From Achromobacter xylosoxidans (lineage in GTDB: Bacteria > Pseudomonadota > Gammaproteobacteria > Burkholderiales > Burkholderiaceae_B), in contig NZ_CP061008.1 of assembly GCF_014490035.1 (NCBI RefSeq), positions 3,162,001 through 3,226,000 on the forward strand: 64,000 bases of DNA, given 5' to 3'. The translations under genes were made by a program, and so were the position numbers. Position 1 is the first letter of the stretch. Each line of letters begins with the position of its first letter. The notes beneath the pieces are model-generated. The model saw nothing but the letters and a program-made list of their open reading frames with translations. It ran no database searches and was not told the origin of the DNA. Shown here piece by piece: positions 8,541 through 16,233 of the stretch.

Positions 8541-8568
8541 GGCGCGCTCCGCAGGGGGCTAGGGTGAA

Positions 8569-9201
8569 TCATGGAATGCCTATGTATTTGTGGGTCTGCA
8601 GGCTGAGCCGCCATTGCGGATGCTGCATACAGTACTGGACGGCCTGTTCGGTGTTGGCCGCGCGCGCGGGGCCGTCCATGGGTTGCAGGAAGAAGTGGTC
8701 GAAGTCCAGGTGCGCGAAGGCTTCGGGCTGCGCGTTGGCTTGCGGATAGACCAGCTTGAGCTCGTCGCCGCGCTCCAGGACCACGGGCGTGGTGCCTTTG
8801 GGGCTGACGCAGATCCAGTCGATGCCGGCCGGCGGCTTGATGGTGCCGTTGGTTTCGATGGCCACCGTGAAGCCGCGCGCGTGCACCGCGGTCAAGAGCG
8901 GCGCGTCCAGTTGCAGCAGCGGTTCGCCGCCGGTGAAGACCACGTAGCGGTCGTTGGCGCCGGGGCCCCAGGCCGCGGCGATGGCGTCGGCCAGCAGTTC
9001 GGGCGTGGCGAACTTGCCGCCGCCGTCGCCGTCGGTGCCGATGAAGTCGGTGTCGCAGAAGGTGCAGGCGGCGCTGGCGCGGTCGCTTTCGCGGCCGGTC
9101 CAGAGGTTGCAGCCGGCAAAGCGGCAGAAGACCGCCGCACGGCCTGCGTGGGCGCCTTCGCCCTGCAGTGTCTTGAAGATTTCTTTGGCGGAGTAAGTCA
9201 T
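8569..9201 (-). CDS. queE: 7-carboxy-7-deazaguanine synthase (radical SAM)
   Basis: A 210-residue radical-SAM enzyme that rearranges 6-carboxytetrahydropterin to 7-carboxy-7-deazaguanine. The cluster-binding motif is the unusual CX14CX2C form (residues about 31-49, CNLW...CTFCD), found in one QueE subclass instead of CX3CX2C. The substrate region FKTLQGEGAHAGR and the SAM-binding FTGGEPLLQ are intact. The ATG at 9201 (MTYSAKEIF) is the family start; an in-frame extension to 9249 is unlikely. It is transcribed with queD and divergent from arfB. Confidence 0.93.
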   Translation of the reverse strand: MTYSAKEIFKTLQGEGAHAGRAAVFCRFAGCNLWTGRESDRASAACTFCDTDFIGTDGDGGGKFATPELLADAIAAAWGPGANDRYVVFTGGEPLLQLDAPLLTAVHARGFTVAIETNGTIKPPAGIDWICVSPKGTTPVVLERGDELKLVYPQANAQPEAFAHLDFDHFFLQPMDGPARAANTEQAVQYCMQHPQWRLSLQTHKYIGIP

Positions 9202-9294
9202 GGTGGTGCCGGCGGTCGGATAAGGCCGGACGCCGGATAAATCAGGCAAAAGCGCATTATTTTACTTTGCGCGGCGCATCTATACTTGCGGGCT

Positions 9295-9711
9295 ATGTTT
9301 CACGTCCAAGATTCCATCTACCTGGATGAACGCGATCTCGCGTTCACCATGATCCGCGCCCAGGGCGCGGGCGGCCAGAACGTCAACAAGGTGTCCAGCG
9401 CCGTGCACCTGCGTTTCGACGTGCGAGCCTCCAGCCTGCCCGAGGAAATCAAGGAAGCGCTATGCGCCCTTAGCGATCACCGCGTCTCCAAGGACGGGGT
9501 CATCGTCATCAAGTCGCAGACGTTCCGCAGCCAGGAAAAGAACCGCGCCGAAGCCATCGAGCGCCTGATCGCCATGGTGCGCGCGGCGGCGCGCACCGAC
9601 AAGCCGCGCCGCCCGACTAAGCCCACCCGCGCCTCGCAACGCCGGCGCGTGCAGCGCAAGGTGCTGCACGGCGAGGTCAAGCGCCTGCGGGGGCGGGTCC
9701 AGGGGGATTGA
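9295..9711 (+). CDS. arfB: Alternative ribosome-rescue factor ArfB (YaeJ)
   Basis: A 138-residue peptidyl-tRNA hydrolase that releases ribosomes stalled on non-stop mRNA. The catalytic GGQ is at residues 26-28 within RAQGAGGQNVNKVSSAV. The C-terminus is a basic tail (KPRRPTKPTRASQRRRVQRK) that enters the empty mRNA channel, which distinguishes ArfB from true release factors. The start chosen is ATG 9295; no Shine-Dalgarno is visible and a TATACT hexamer ends 8 bp before it, suggesting a very short or leaderless 5' end. Its 3' end overlaps the convergent LysR gene by 35 bp. Confidence 0.93.
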   Translation: MFHVQDSIYLDERDLAFTMIRAQGAGGQNVNKVSSAVHLRFDVRASSLPEEIKEALCALSDHRVSKDGVIVIKSQTFRSQEKNRAEAIERLIAMVRAAARTDKPRRPTKPTRASQRRRVQRKVLHGEVKRLRGRVQGD

Positions 9712-10645
9712 GGGCGGCCCGCGTGAGGGCGGCCCGCGGCCCGGCCTGGGCGCGGCTGTGCAGGCGCTGCCGGAACAGGTCCGCCATGGTGGCCGCCGCC
9801 AGCGACAGTGGCGTTCCCCGCAGCGTCATGATGCCGATGCTGGCGACCGGCATGGGCGCCTCCGTGCGGATCTGGCTGGCTTCGGCGCCGTAGGGCGGGA
9901 TCTCGAGCATGCCCGCGGGGCAGACGATCAACGCGTCGCTGCGGACCATCAGGTTCCACATCACGCCGAACGTATCGCAATCGATGACGCGTTCGGGCGG
10001 TTGCAGGCCGTTTGCGCGCAAGCCTTGCAGAAAAGCGTCGGTGTGGCTGCCGCCCGAGGTGTTGAGCAGCCATTCGCAGCCCGCGATGTCTTGCCAACGC
10101 GTGGCGCCCGCCAGCGGATGACCGCGGCGGCAGGCGACCATGAATTCCAGCGGCCGCAGTTCCTCGAAATCGAATTCCTGCCCGCCATGGTTCCCGGCCA
10201 TGCCGGACGCCAACGCGAAATCCAATGAACCGTTGCGCAATGCCGGCAGCACGGCGGCCAGCAGGCCTTCCGAGACCTTGAGCTTGGCCGCGGGCATGCT
10301 CTGCCTGAAATCGTTCAGCACGTCGGGCAGCACGCTCAGCATCACCATGGGCGTCACGCCCACCGCCACCCGCGCCTGGGCGCCGCTGAGCAGTTGGCGG
10401 ATGTCCTGGCGTGCCAACGAGAGCTGGGCCTGGGCAAGCTGCGCCCGCACCGTCAGGTGTACGCCGCACTCGGTGACCTCGATGCCCTGGGGGCTGCGCG
10501 TGAGCAGCGGCGCTTCCAGTTCCGTTTCCAGTTCCTTGATGGCCTTGGTCACGGCGGCCTGGCTCAGGTGCAGGCTGCGCGCCGCAGCCCGGATGCTGCG
10601 CAATTCGGCGACCTTCAGCCAGGCCCGCAGATGGTGGTCTTTCAT
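9677..10645 (-). CDS. LysR-family regulator of the Bug/amidase genes
   Basis: A 322-residue LysR-type regulator: N-terminal winged helix (residues about 5-65, with SIRAAARSLHLSQAAVTKAIKELE) and a two-lobed ligand-binding domain. ATG 10645 is preceded by GGGGGAAGC, a good Shine-Dalgarno; a frame extension to 10681 would run through a palindromic operator and is rejected. It is divergent from a Bug receptor and an amidase, which it probably controls in response to the transported or hydrolysed compound. The C-terminal 11 codons overlap the tail of arfB. The inducer is unknown. Confidence 0.85.
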   Translation of the reverse strand: MKDHHLRAWLKVAELRSIRAAARSLHLSQAAVTKAIKELETELEAPLLTRSPQGIEVTECGVHLTVRAQLAQAQLSLARQDIRQLLSGAQARVAVGVTPMVMLSVLPDVLNDFRQSMPAAKLKVSEGLLAAVLPALRNGSLDFALASGMAGNHGGQEFDFEELRPLEFMVACRRGHPLAGATRWQDIAGCEWLLNTSGGSHTDAFLQGLRANGLQPPERVIDCDTFGVMWNLMVRSDALIVCPAGMLEIPPYGAEASQIRTEAPMPVASIGIMTLRGTPLSLAAATMADLFRQRLHSRAQAGPRAALTRAALNPPGPAPAGA

Positions 10646-10662
10646 ATGCTTCCCCCGGTAGC

Positions 10663-10679
10663 GACAACTGATAGTTGTC
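10663..10679. promoter_or_regulatory. 17-bp palindrome, probable LysR operator
   Basis: GACAACT-GAT-AGTTGTC is a perfect inverted repeat 17 bp upstream of the LysR ATG and about 95 bp upstream of the divergent Bug gene. Size and position fit the LysR recognition site, which usually serves for autorepression and divergent activation. The assignment is inferred. Confidence 0.6.
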
Positions 10680-10772
10680 ACCTTAACAAAGAAATAGCCT
10701 TATGCGCAGCGCGGGCGATCTCTAAGCTTCACGACGACCAGACCATGCAGTCCCGTACTTCAGGAGCAAGCC

Positions 10773-11759
10773 ATGCAGATCTTTCCCCGTCGTGTACGCC
10801 AGACCCTTTCACTGTGTTTTGCCTTGCTGGGCGCGGCAGGCGCCGGCGCGGCGCAGGCGGATTGGCCCCAACGGCCGGTCAAGCTCATCGTGCCGTATGT
10901 GGCGGGGTCCGGTCCGGACGTGGTGCTGCGCCCGATCGCGGACGCCCTGGGGCGCGAACTCGGCCAGCCGGTGATCGTCGACAACCGCGGCGGGGCGGGG
11001 GGCATCGTCGGCACCCAGGCGCTGGCCGCGGCGGCGCCGGACGGCTATACCATCGGCTTCGGCAACCTGGTCACGCTGGCGATCAACAAGAGCATGTATT
11101 CGAAGCTGCCTTACGACCCGCAACGCAGCCTTGCGCCCATCAGCCTGGCCATCAGCAACGCCCTGGTGCTGATCGCCCGCAACGACTTCCCGGCAAGCAA
11201 TGTGCAGGGCCTGGTCGACTATGCCAGGCAGCATCCGGGCAAGGTCAGCGTCGGCTCGTTGGGCGTGGGATCGAGCGCCCATCTGGCCGGAGAAATGCTC
11301 AAGAGCGAGACGGGCACGACCATGCTGCACGTCCCGTACAAGAGCGGCCAACAGGCGGTGGGCGACATCGTGGGCGGGCAGCTTGACGTGATGATCGACA
11401 ACGTCGCGGGCGTGCTGCCCTTCATCCGCTCCGGCCAGGTCAAGGTGCTGGGGGCGACCAGCCTGGCGCGCGTGCCTGTCCTCTCGGACGTGCCCACCCT
11501 CGACGAATCCGGCTTGAAGGGCTTCGAAGTGGTGTCCTGGGGCGGCATCGTCGCGCCCGCCGGTACGCCCAAGCCCATCATCGACAAGCTCAATCGCGCC
11601 ATCGCCAAGGCGCTGCAGGATCCGGCGGTGCTCAAGCTCAACGAAACGCTGTCCGTCGACGCGACGCCGTCCACGCCTGAACAGTTCGCCAACCTCATCG
11701 CCACCGAGATCCCGCGCTGGGGGGAGATGGTCAAGCGCTCCGGCGCGTCGGCCGACTGA
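10773..11759 (+). CDS. Bug/TctC-type periplasmic solute-binding protein
   Basis: A 328-residue secreted binding protein of the tripartite tricarboxylate transporter receptor family. Features are an N-terminal signal peptide ending near GAAQA (about residue 28), the family opening WPQRPVKLIVPYVAGSGPD, the ligand loop KLPYDPQRSLAPIS and the late block LHVPYKSGQQAVGDIVGGQ. A CAGGAGCAAGCC ribosome-binding site precedes ATG 10773. The membrane subunits TctA/TctB are not nearby, which is usual for the many orphan Bug genes in this family of bacteria. The neighbouring amidase suggests an amide or carboxylate ligand, but that is only context. Confidence 0.88.
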   Translation: MQIFPRRVRQTLSLCFALLGAAGAGAAQADWPQRPVKLIVPYVAGSGPDVVLRPIADALGRELGQPVIVDNRGGAGGIVGTQALAAAAPDGYTIGFGNLVTLAINKSMYSKLPYDPQRSLAPISLAISNALVLIARNDFPASNVQGLVDYARQHPGKVSVGSLGVGSSAHLAGEMLKSETGTTMLHVPYKSGQQAVGDIVGGQLDVMIDNVAGVLPFIRSGQVKVLGATSLARVPVLSDVPTLDESGLKGFEVVSWGGIVAPAGTPKPIIDKLNRAIAKALQDPAVLKLNETLSVDATPSTPEQFANLIATEIPRWGEMVKRSGASAD

Positions 11760-11760
11760 G

Positions 11761-11799
11761 CGCGTTCAGCACCCGCGTTCAACACCCGCGTTCAACACC
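11761..11799. repeat. Three tandem 13-bp repeats between the Bug gene and the amidase
   Basis: Immediately after the Bug stop codon come CGCGTTCAGCACC, CGCGTTCAACACC and CGCGTTCAACACC, the last two identical and the first differing by one base. The array ends 13 bp before the amidase ATG, next to its TAGGGAG ribosome-binding site. A recent slippage duplication of the spacer is the simplest reading. Confidence 0.9.
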
Positions 11800-11812
11800 A
11801 TAGGGAGCCATC

Positions 11813-13222
11813 ATGACGAACGAACTCTGGCGCTGGAGCGCCGTCGACCTGGCCCAGGCCATCCGCAAGCGGGAAGTTTCCAGCCGGGAAGCGGTGCAGA
11901 ACTGCCTGCAACGGGCGGAACGGCTCAACCCCATCTTCAACCCGCTCACCGAGATCTGCGCCGACCAGGCCCTGCAGGCGGCCGACGCCGCCGACGCCGC
12001 GGTGCGCGCGGGCGCGCCGCTAGGCATCCTGCACGGCGTGCCGGTGACGATCAAGGCCAATGCAGATCTGGCCGGGTCGGCCACCACCAATGGCGTCGTC
12101 GCGTATCGGGACCTCATCGCAAGCGAGAACAATCCCGCCGTCGACAACTGGCTCAAGGCCGGCGCCGTGGTGATCGGCCGCAGCAACGTTCCGGCATTCT
12201 CCTGGCGCTGGTTTTCGGACAACGACCTGCATGGCCGCACCGTCAATCCGTTCGACGCCGCGCGCACGCCGGGCGGCTCCAGCGGCGGCGCGGCCGTCGC
12301 CGCAGCCCTGGGCATGGGGCCGCTGGCGCACGGCAGCGACCAGGGCGGATCGATCCGCTACCCGGCCTACGCCTGCGGCGTGGCGGGGCTGCGGCCGTCG
12401 CAAGGCCGGGTGCCGGCCTACAACGCCAGCCAGAAGTCGGAGCGCCCGGTGGCTTCCCAACTGGCCGCGACCCAGGGTCCCTTGGCACGGAACATCGCCG
12501 ACCTGAGACTCGGGCTGGAGGCCATGTCGGCGGGCGATTCCCGCGATCCGTGGTGGGTGCCTGCGCCGCTGGACCTACGCCAGCCCGGGGACTGCCGGCG
12601 GGTGGCGCTGTTCTGCGGCACCTCGGCCTTCAAGCCCGATCCCGCCGTGCTGGACGCCTTGCTGCGCGCCGCAAAGTACCTGGAAGACGCGGGCTACATC
12701 ATCGAAACGGCAGCGCCGCCCCGTTTCGAGGAAGCGGCCGAGCTATGGCGCAACGTATTGATGAACGAAGCGTCCGGCTCCATGGGCCGCGAAATCGAGC
12801 GCGCCGGCGACGCTGCGATACAGCGCGCGTATCGCAGCATGCTGGCGCACACCGCGCCGCTGGACAAGGACGGCCTGGTCCAGGCGCTGGCGCTGCGCAC
12901 CACGATACTGCGGGAATGGGGCGGGTTCTTCGACCGCTATCCGCTCGTGCTCATGCCGGTGTCGTTCGAGCTTCCATTCGCCATTGACCAGGATCAGCAA
13001 GGCGACGCAGCCATGGGCGACATGCTGCGCGCGCAGAGCCCGCTGGTCTCGACCGCGATACTGGGCTTGCCCGGCCTGTCGGTCCCTGTGGGCCTGGCGG
13101 ACGGCGTGCCGATGGGCGTCCAGCTGGTGGCGGGGCGGTTCCGGGAAGACCTGTGCCTGGCCGCGGGCGAAGCCATCGAGGCGCGCGCGGGGTGGTCGGT
13201 GCAGGATAGGCTCTTGGCCTGA
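11813..13222 (+). CDS. Amidase-signature family hydrolase
   Basis: A 469-residue amidase. The Ser-cisSer-Lys catalytic triad is visible: Lys81 in PVTIKAN, the Ser pair 156-157 in TPGGSSGGA, and nucleophile Ser180 in GSDQGGSIRYPA. Length matches the family. It has no signal peptide and is presumably cytosolic. It is co-oriented with and 53 bp downstream of the Bug receptor, so both are probably induced together by the divergent LysR protein to import and hydrolyse an amide. GatA is unlikely because no gatB/gatC lie nearby and the C-terminal half differs. Substrate unknown. Confidence 0.85.
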   Translation: MTNELWRWSAVDLAQAIRKREVSSREAVQNCLQRAERLNPIFNPLTEICADQALQAADAADAAVRAGAPLGILHGVPVTIKANADLAGSATTNGVVAYRDLIASENNPAVDNWLKAGAVVIGRSNVPAFSWRWFSDNDLHGRTVNPFDAARTPGGSSGGAAVAAALGMGPLAHGSDQGGSIRYPAYACGVAGLRPSQGRVPAYNASQKSERPVASQLAATQGPLARNIADLRLGLEAMSAGDSRDPWWVPAPLDLRQPGDCRRVALFCGTSAFKPDPAVLDALLRAAKYLEDAGYIIETAAPPRFEEAAELWRNVLMNEASGSMGREIERAGDAAIQRAYRSMLAHTAPLDKDGLVQALALRTTILREWGGFFDRYPLVLMPVSFELPFAIDQDQQGDAAMGDMLRAQSPLVSTAILGLPGLSVPVGLADGVPMGVQLVAGRFREDLCLAAGEAIEARAGWSVQDRLLA

Positions 13223-13264
13223 GCGGCGCGGGGGGGAAGGAAGGGGAAGGGCGGCTATGGGGGG

Positions 13265-13298
13265 CGGGGCGGATAGCCGCGCGCGGCTATCCGCCCCG
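13265..13298. terminator. Perfect 34-bp GC-rich palindrome after the amidase
   Basis: The sequence from 13265 to 13298 is its own reverse complement: arms CGGGGCGGATAGCCGC and GCGGCTATCCGCCCCG around a central GC. It lies 43 bp downstream of the amidase stop and would form a very stable hairpin in RNA. No U-run follows, so it is either a Rho-assisted stop or an mRNA-end stabiliser. A purine-only tract (13227-13251) precedes it. Confidence 0.6.
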
Positions 13299-13335
13299 GC
13301 CATAAAGCCCTGTCCGGCGCAGGGGCATGACTATA

Positions 13336-13375
13336 TATCGAATAGTTCCGATATAAGATTCGATAAATTGCGATA
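13336..13375. promoter_or_regulatory. ArsR operator candidates upstream of arsR-OYE
   Basis: An 8-bp inverted repeat TATCGAAT-N14-ATTCGATA occupies 13336-13365, and the pentamer CGATA recurs at 13349, 13361 and 13371, about one helical turn apart. The block is AT-rich and ends 7 bp before the arsR ATG. It is the likely binding site of the regulator encoded immediately downstream; promoter hexamers cannot be separated from it with confidence. Confidence 0.55.
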
Positions 13376-13382
13376 CTTCAAT

Positions 13383-13730
13383 ATGACGGTCTCAACTTCC
13401 AGCCCCGACCCTGCCGCCTCGCTACCTGCCATCGACGCCGACGCCATCCTCAAGGCGCTGGCCAATCCGGTGCGGCGCGACATTCTTGCCTGGCTGAAGA
13501 CGCCGCACGCGTACTTCGAGGTACGCCCGGGCCATACCTTCGAGCATGGCGTATGCGCGGGCCACATCGATGAACGCTGCGGACTGTCCCAGTCCACCGT
13601 GTCCTCGCACCTGGCCGTTCTGCAGCGCGCGGGCCTGATCTCGGCGACCAAGGTGGGGCAGTGGATTTTTTACCGTCGCAACGAAGCCGCCATTGCCGCG
13701 TTCCTGCGGCAATTGAACCAGGATATGTAG
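13383..13730 (+). CDS. ArsR-family winged-helix repressor
   Basis: A 115-residue regulator with the ArsR helix-turn-helix: ILKALANPVRRDILAWL, then CGLSQSTVSSHLAVLQRAGLI and the wing KVGQWIFYRR. It has two cysteines at residues 58 and 66, the second at the start of the recognition helix region, but no CXC metal box typical of ArsR/SmtB sensors. It precedes an Old Yellow Enzyme gene, so electrophile or redox sensing is more plausible than metal sensing. The ATG at 13383 follows the operator-like region directly; no clear Shine-Dalgarno is visible. A longer in-frame reading from 12984 overlaps the amidase and is rejected. Confidence 0.82.
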   Translation: MTVSTSSPDPAASLPAIDADAILKALANPVRRDILAWLKTPHAYFEVRPGHTFEHGVCAGHIDERCGLSQSTVSSHLAVLQRAGLISATKVGQWIFYRRNEAAIAAFLRQLNQDM

Positions 13731-13748
13731 CCCCGCTACGCCGCCAGC

Positions 13749-13767
13749 GGCCCCTTCATCCGGGGCC
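13749..13767 (+). other. Intercistronic hairpin between arsR and the OYE gene
   Basis: GGCCCC-TTCATCC-GGGGCC forms a 6-bp stem in the 49-bp gap between the two genes. It has no U-tract, so it is not a canonical terminator; it may tune expression of the downstream gene. Confidence 0.4.
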
Positions 13768-13779
13768 AAGGATTTACGC

Positions 13780-14832
13780 ATGAGCCAACTTTTCGAACCC
13801 CTGCGCGCAGGCGATCTGACGCTGCGCAACCGCATCGTGATGGCGCCCTTGACGCGCATGCACGCCAGCCCGGGCCGCGTGCCCAACGACCTGATGGTCG
13901 AGTACTACACCCAGCGCGCCGGCGCCGGCATGATCCTGACCGAAGCCACGGCGGTCACCCCGCAAGGCGTCGGCTATGCCGATACGCCGGGCCTGTGGAC
14001 CCCCGAACAGGTCCAGGGCTGGCGCAAGGTCACGTCCGCGGTGCACCGGGCCGGCGGCCTGATCGTGGCGCAGCTCTGGCACGTGGGCCGGATCTCCGAT
14101 CCCATGTTCCTGGACGGCGAACTGCCCGTGGCGCCCAGCGCCATTGCGGCCAAGGGCCACGTCAGCCATGTGCGGCCGCAGCGCGCCTACGTCACGCCGC
14201 GCGCGCTGGAAACCGCCGAGATTCCGGGCGTGGTCGAGGCTTACCGCCACGGCGCGCGGATGGCCATGGAGGCCGGTTTCGACGGCGTGGAAGTGCATGC
14301 CGCCAACGGCTATCTGCTGGACCAGTTCCTGCAGGACAGCACCAACCACCGCACTGACGCCTATGGCGGTTCGCTCGAAAACCGCGCGCGGCTGCTGCTG
14401 GAAGCGGTGGACGCCAGCGTGTCGGTGTGGGGCGCGGGCCGCGTGGGCGTGCATCTGTCGCCGCGCGGGGAAATCCACACCATGGGCGATTCCAACCCGG
14501 CCGCCACCTTCGGCTACGTGGCGCGTGAACTGGGCAAGCGCGGTATCGCCTTCCTGTGCGTGCGCGAGTATGAAGCCGCCGACAGCCTGGGCCCGATGCT
14601 CAAGGCCGAGTTCGGCGGCACCTACATCGCCAACGAAGGATTCGGCCGCGAGTCGGCCGAGGCCGCCATCGCCGCGGGCCGGGCCGATGCCGTGGCCTTC
14701 GGCGTGCAATACATCGCCAACCCGGATCTGGCGCGCCGCTTCGAACTCAAGGCGCCGCTGAACCGGCCCAACCCAGCCACGTTCTATGCGCCTGGCCCGG
14801 GCGGCTATACCGACTATCCGGCCCTGGCTTGA
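13780..14832 (+). CDS. nemA: Old Yellow Enzyme family ene-reductase (NemA-like)
   Basis: A 350-residue FMN-dependent NAD(P)H:flavin oxidoreductase. The N-terminal LRNRIVMAPLTRMHA, the substrate-binding pair His173/Asn176 and following Tyr178 in VHAANGYLLDQFLQ, and SLENRARLLLE are the OYE hallmarks. Such enzymes reduce activated alkenes, quinones, nitro-esters and N-ethylmaleimide. It is co-oriented with arsR, 49 bp downstream. Detoxification of reactive electrophiles under ArsR control is the likely role. The gene symbol reflects family resemblance to NemA and is not proof of substrate. Confidence 0.9.
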   Translation: MSQLFEPLRAGDLTLRNRIVMAPLTRMHASPGRVPNDLMVEYYTQRAGAGMILTEATAVTPQGVGYADTPGLWTPEQVQGWRKVTSAVHRAGGLIVAQLWHVGRISDPMFLDGELPVAPSAIAAKGHVSHVRPQRAYVTPRALETAEIPGVVEAYRHGARMAMEAGFDGVEVHAANGYLLDQFLQDSTNHRTDAYGGSLENRARLLLEAVDASVSVWGAGRVGVHLSPRGEIHTMGDSNPAATFGYVARELGKRGIAFLCVREYEAADSLGPMLKAEFGGTYIANEGFGRESAEAAIAAGRADAVAFGVQYIANPDLARRFELKAPLNRPNPATFYAPGPGGYTDYPALA

Positions 14833-14848
14833 CCGGCTGGTCCGGTAT

Positions 14849-15697
14849 TCAGAGCACGGCGCGCATCGGATAGGTGAACAAGCCGAAGTGCGCCGCGTTC
14901 AGGCCCAGGTGCGCCAGCACCGCCGCGGCCAGGCCGCCGTACTTGTAGGCGAGGCCGTAGGCCGCGCCCGCCAGGCCGGCCAGCAGCATCCATTGCCAGC
15001 CGCCTGCGTAGTGCGCCAGGCCGAACAGCGCGGCCGCGATGATCAAGGCTGCCCACGAACCCCAGGCGCGGCCGCGCCACAGGTCCGTCAGCCGCTGCTG
15101 CAGGTAGCCGCGGAACAGCGCCTCCTCGGCCAAGGTCACCAGCAAGGCATTGTTGATCAGCCAGATCCAGCCCGATTGCGGCCACTTGGGCGTCCAGCCG
15201 ACCACGCCCAGCGCCAGCGCGCAGCCCAGGCACAGGGCCACCGCGCCCGCGCAGGCCAGGAACGCGGCCGACAGCGTGGCGCGCGGGGTCGGCCCCGCCA
15301 TCGGCGGCGCCAGCGCCAGCACCACCCAGAACGCCACCAGCGGCTTGTCCAGGTTCAGGTACATGCCGAAAGGCACGGCGTCCGGACTCAGGGGCGCCGG
15401 CGCGATGACTTGCGGGTTGTGGAAGCCCGGCAGCCAGTGCAGGAACAGCAGCGCGGCCAGTGCGATGAAGAGCGCATGGCCGGCGGTGCGCGCCATTGCG
15501 CCCGATGCGGGCTGGACCAGCACGGCCGCCGCGATCAGCAACGTCGGCCAGACCAGCGCCACGGCGTTTATCGTGCCATCGGTCCAGGCCCAGGCGTAGG
15601 CGGCGGCAAGCGGCGCCAGCGCCCAGCGGCGCGTGGCGGGCGGCCACAGCATGGCGGCGGCGATGAACAGTGCGGACCAGGGGCTGAGCAGGGGCAC
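14849..15697 (-). CDS. CPBP-family intramembrane metalloprotease
   Basis: A polytopic membrane protein of about 282 residues with the CPBP/Abi motifs: EEALFRGYLQQRL (motif 1), FGLAHY (motif 2) and HLGLNAAHFG (motif 3), which supply the Glu and His metal ligands. About eight hydrophobic helices are present. The start is uncertain: the frame is open far upstream without family-like sequence, no ATG is suitably placed, and I chose GTG 15697 (VPLLSPWSALF), which begins just before the first helix but lacks a Shine-Dalgarno. Substrate and role are unknown. It is convergent with the OYE gene, 16 bp away. Confidence 0.8.
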   Translation of the reverse strand: MPLLSPWSALFIAAAMLWPPATRRWALAPLAAAYAWAWTDGTINAVALVWPTLLIAAAVLVQPASGAMARTAGHALFIALAALLFLHWLPGFHNPQVIAPAPLSPDAVPFGMYLNLDKPLVAFWVVLALAPPMAGPTPRATLSAAFLACAGAVALCLGCALALGVVGWTPKWPQSGWIWLINNALLVTLAEEALFRGYLQQRLTDLWRGRAWGSWAALIIAAALFGLAHYAGGWQWMLLAGLAGAAYGLAYKYGGLAAAVLAHLGLNAAHFGLFTYPMRAVL

Positions 15698-15847
15698 GGG
15701 CGTGGACGGGCGTTGAAAGCGCTGAGTGTAAACGCGCCGCTCTGTGCAAGCCGCACGGCATGCGCGCCGGGCCGCTGAGCGCGTGTGCTGACGCCGCGCG
15801 GCGAACCCAGGTATCCTGGCGCCTGCCGGATACCTGGGAGCCAGACT

Positions 15848-16222
15848 ATGAAAATGATCGCGTGGTTGATGTTGGCGGCGGCCGTGCTGCCTTTCGTGTC
15901 GGCGATCGTCGCCAAGGCGGGCGGAAAGAAATTCGACAACAACGATCCGCGCGCCTGGCTGGCGCGGCAGGAGGGCTGGCGGGCGCGCGCCAACGCGGCG
16001 CAGACCAATACCTTCGAAGCGCTGCCGTTCTTCTACGCGGCGGTGCTGTTCGCGCTGTATACCCAGGCGCCGCCCGCGCACGTGGCCACCTTGATGGCCT
16101 GCTGGCTGGGCGTGCGGCTGGGCTATCTGGCCATGTACCTGGCGGGCTGGGGCGCGCTGCGTTCGCTGGTGTGGGCGATCAGCGTGGGCTTCATCATTGC
16201 GATCCTGTTCGCAGGCGTTTAA
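15848..16222 (+). CDS. MAPEG-family membrane protein
   Basis: A 124-residue protein with four hydrophobic segments. The central ARQEGWRARANAAQTNTFEALPFFYAAVLF is typical of bacterial MAPEG proteins (relatives of glutathione-dependent microsomal enzymes), where the conserved R-A-x-A-x-x-N-x-x-E pattern lines the glutathione site. ATG 15848 (MKMIAWLML) was chosen over an upstream start at 15785 because the first helix begins there. It lies 11 bp before a GDPD-like gene. Enzymatic activity is not established for this subgroup. Confidence 0.82.
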   Translation: MKMIAWLMLAAAVLPFVSAIVAKAGGKKFDNNDPRAWLARQEGWRARANAAQTNTFEALPFFYAAVLFALYTQAPPAHVATLMACWLGVRLGYLAMYLAGWGALRSLVWAISVGFIIAILFAGV

Positions 16223-16233
16223 CGGGCGGCGCC

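Noticed and set aside
9202..9294. preQ1 riboswitch upstream of queE
   Set aside because: The gap is only 93 bp and shows no recognisable preQ1 aptamer; it is better explained as a short divergent promoter region.
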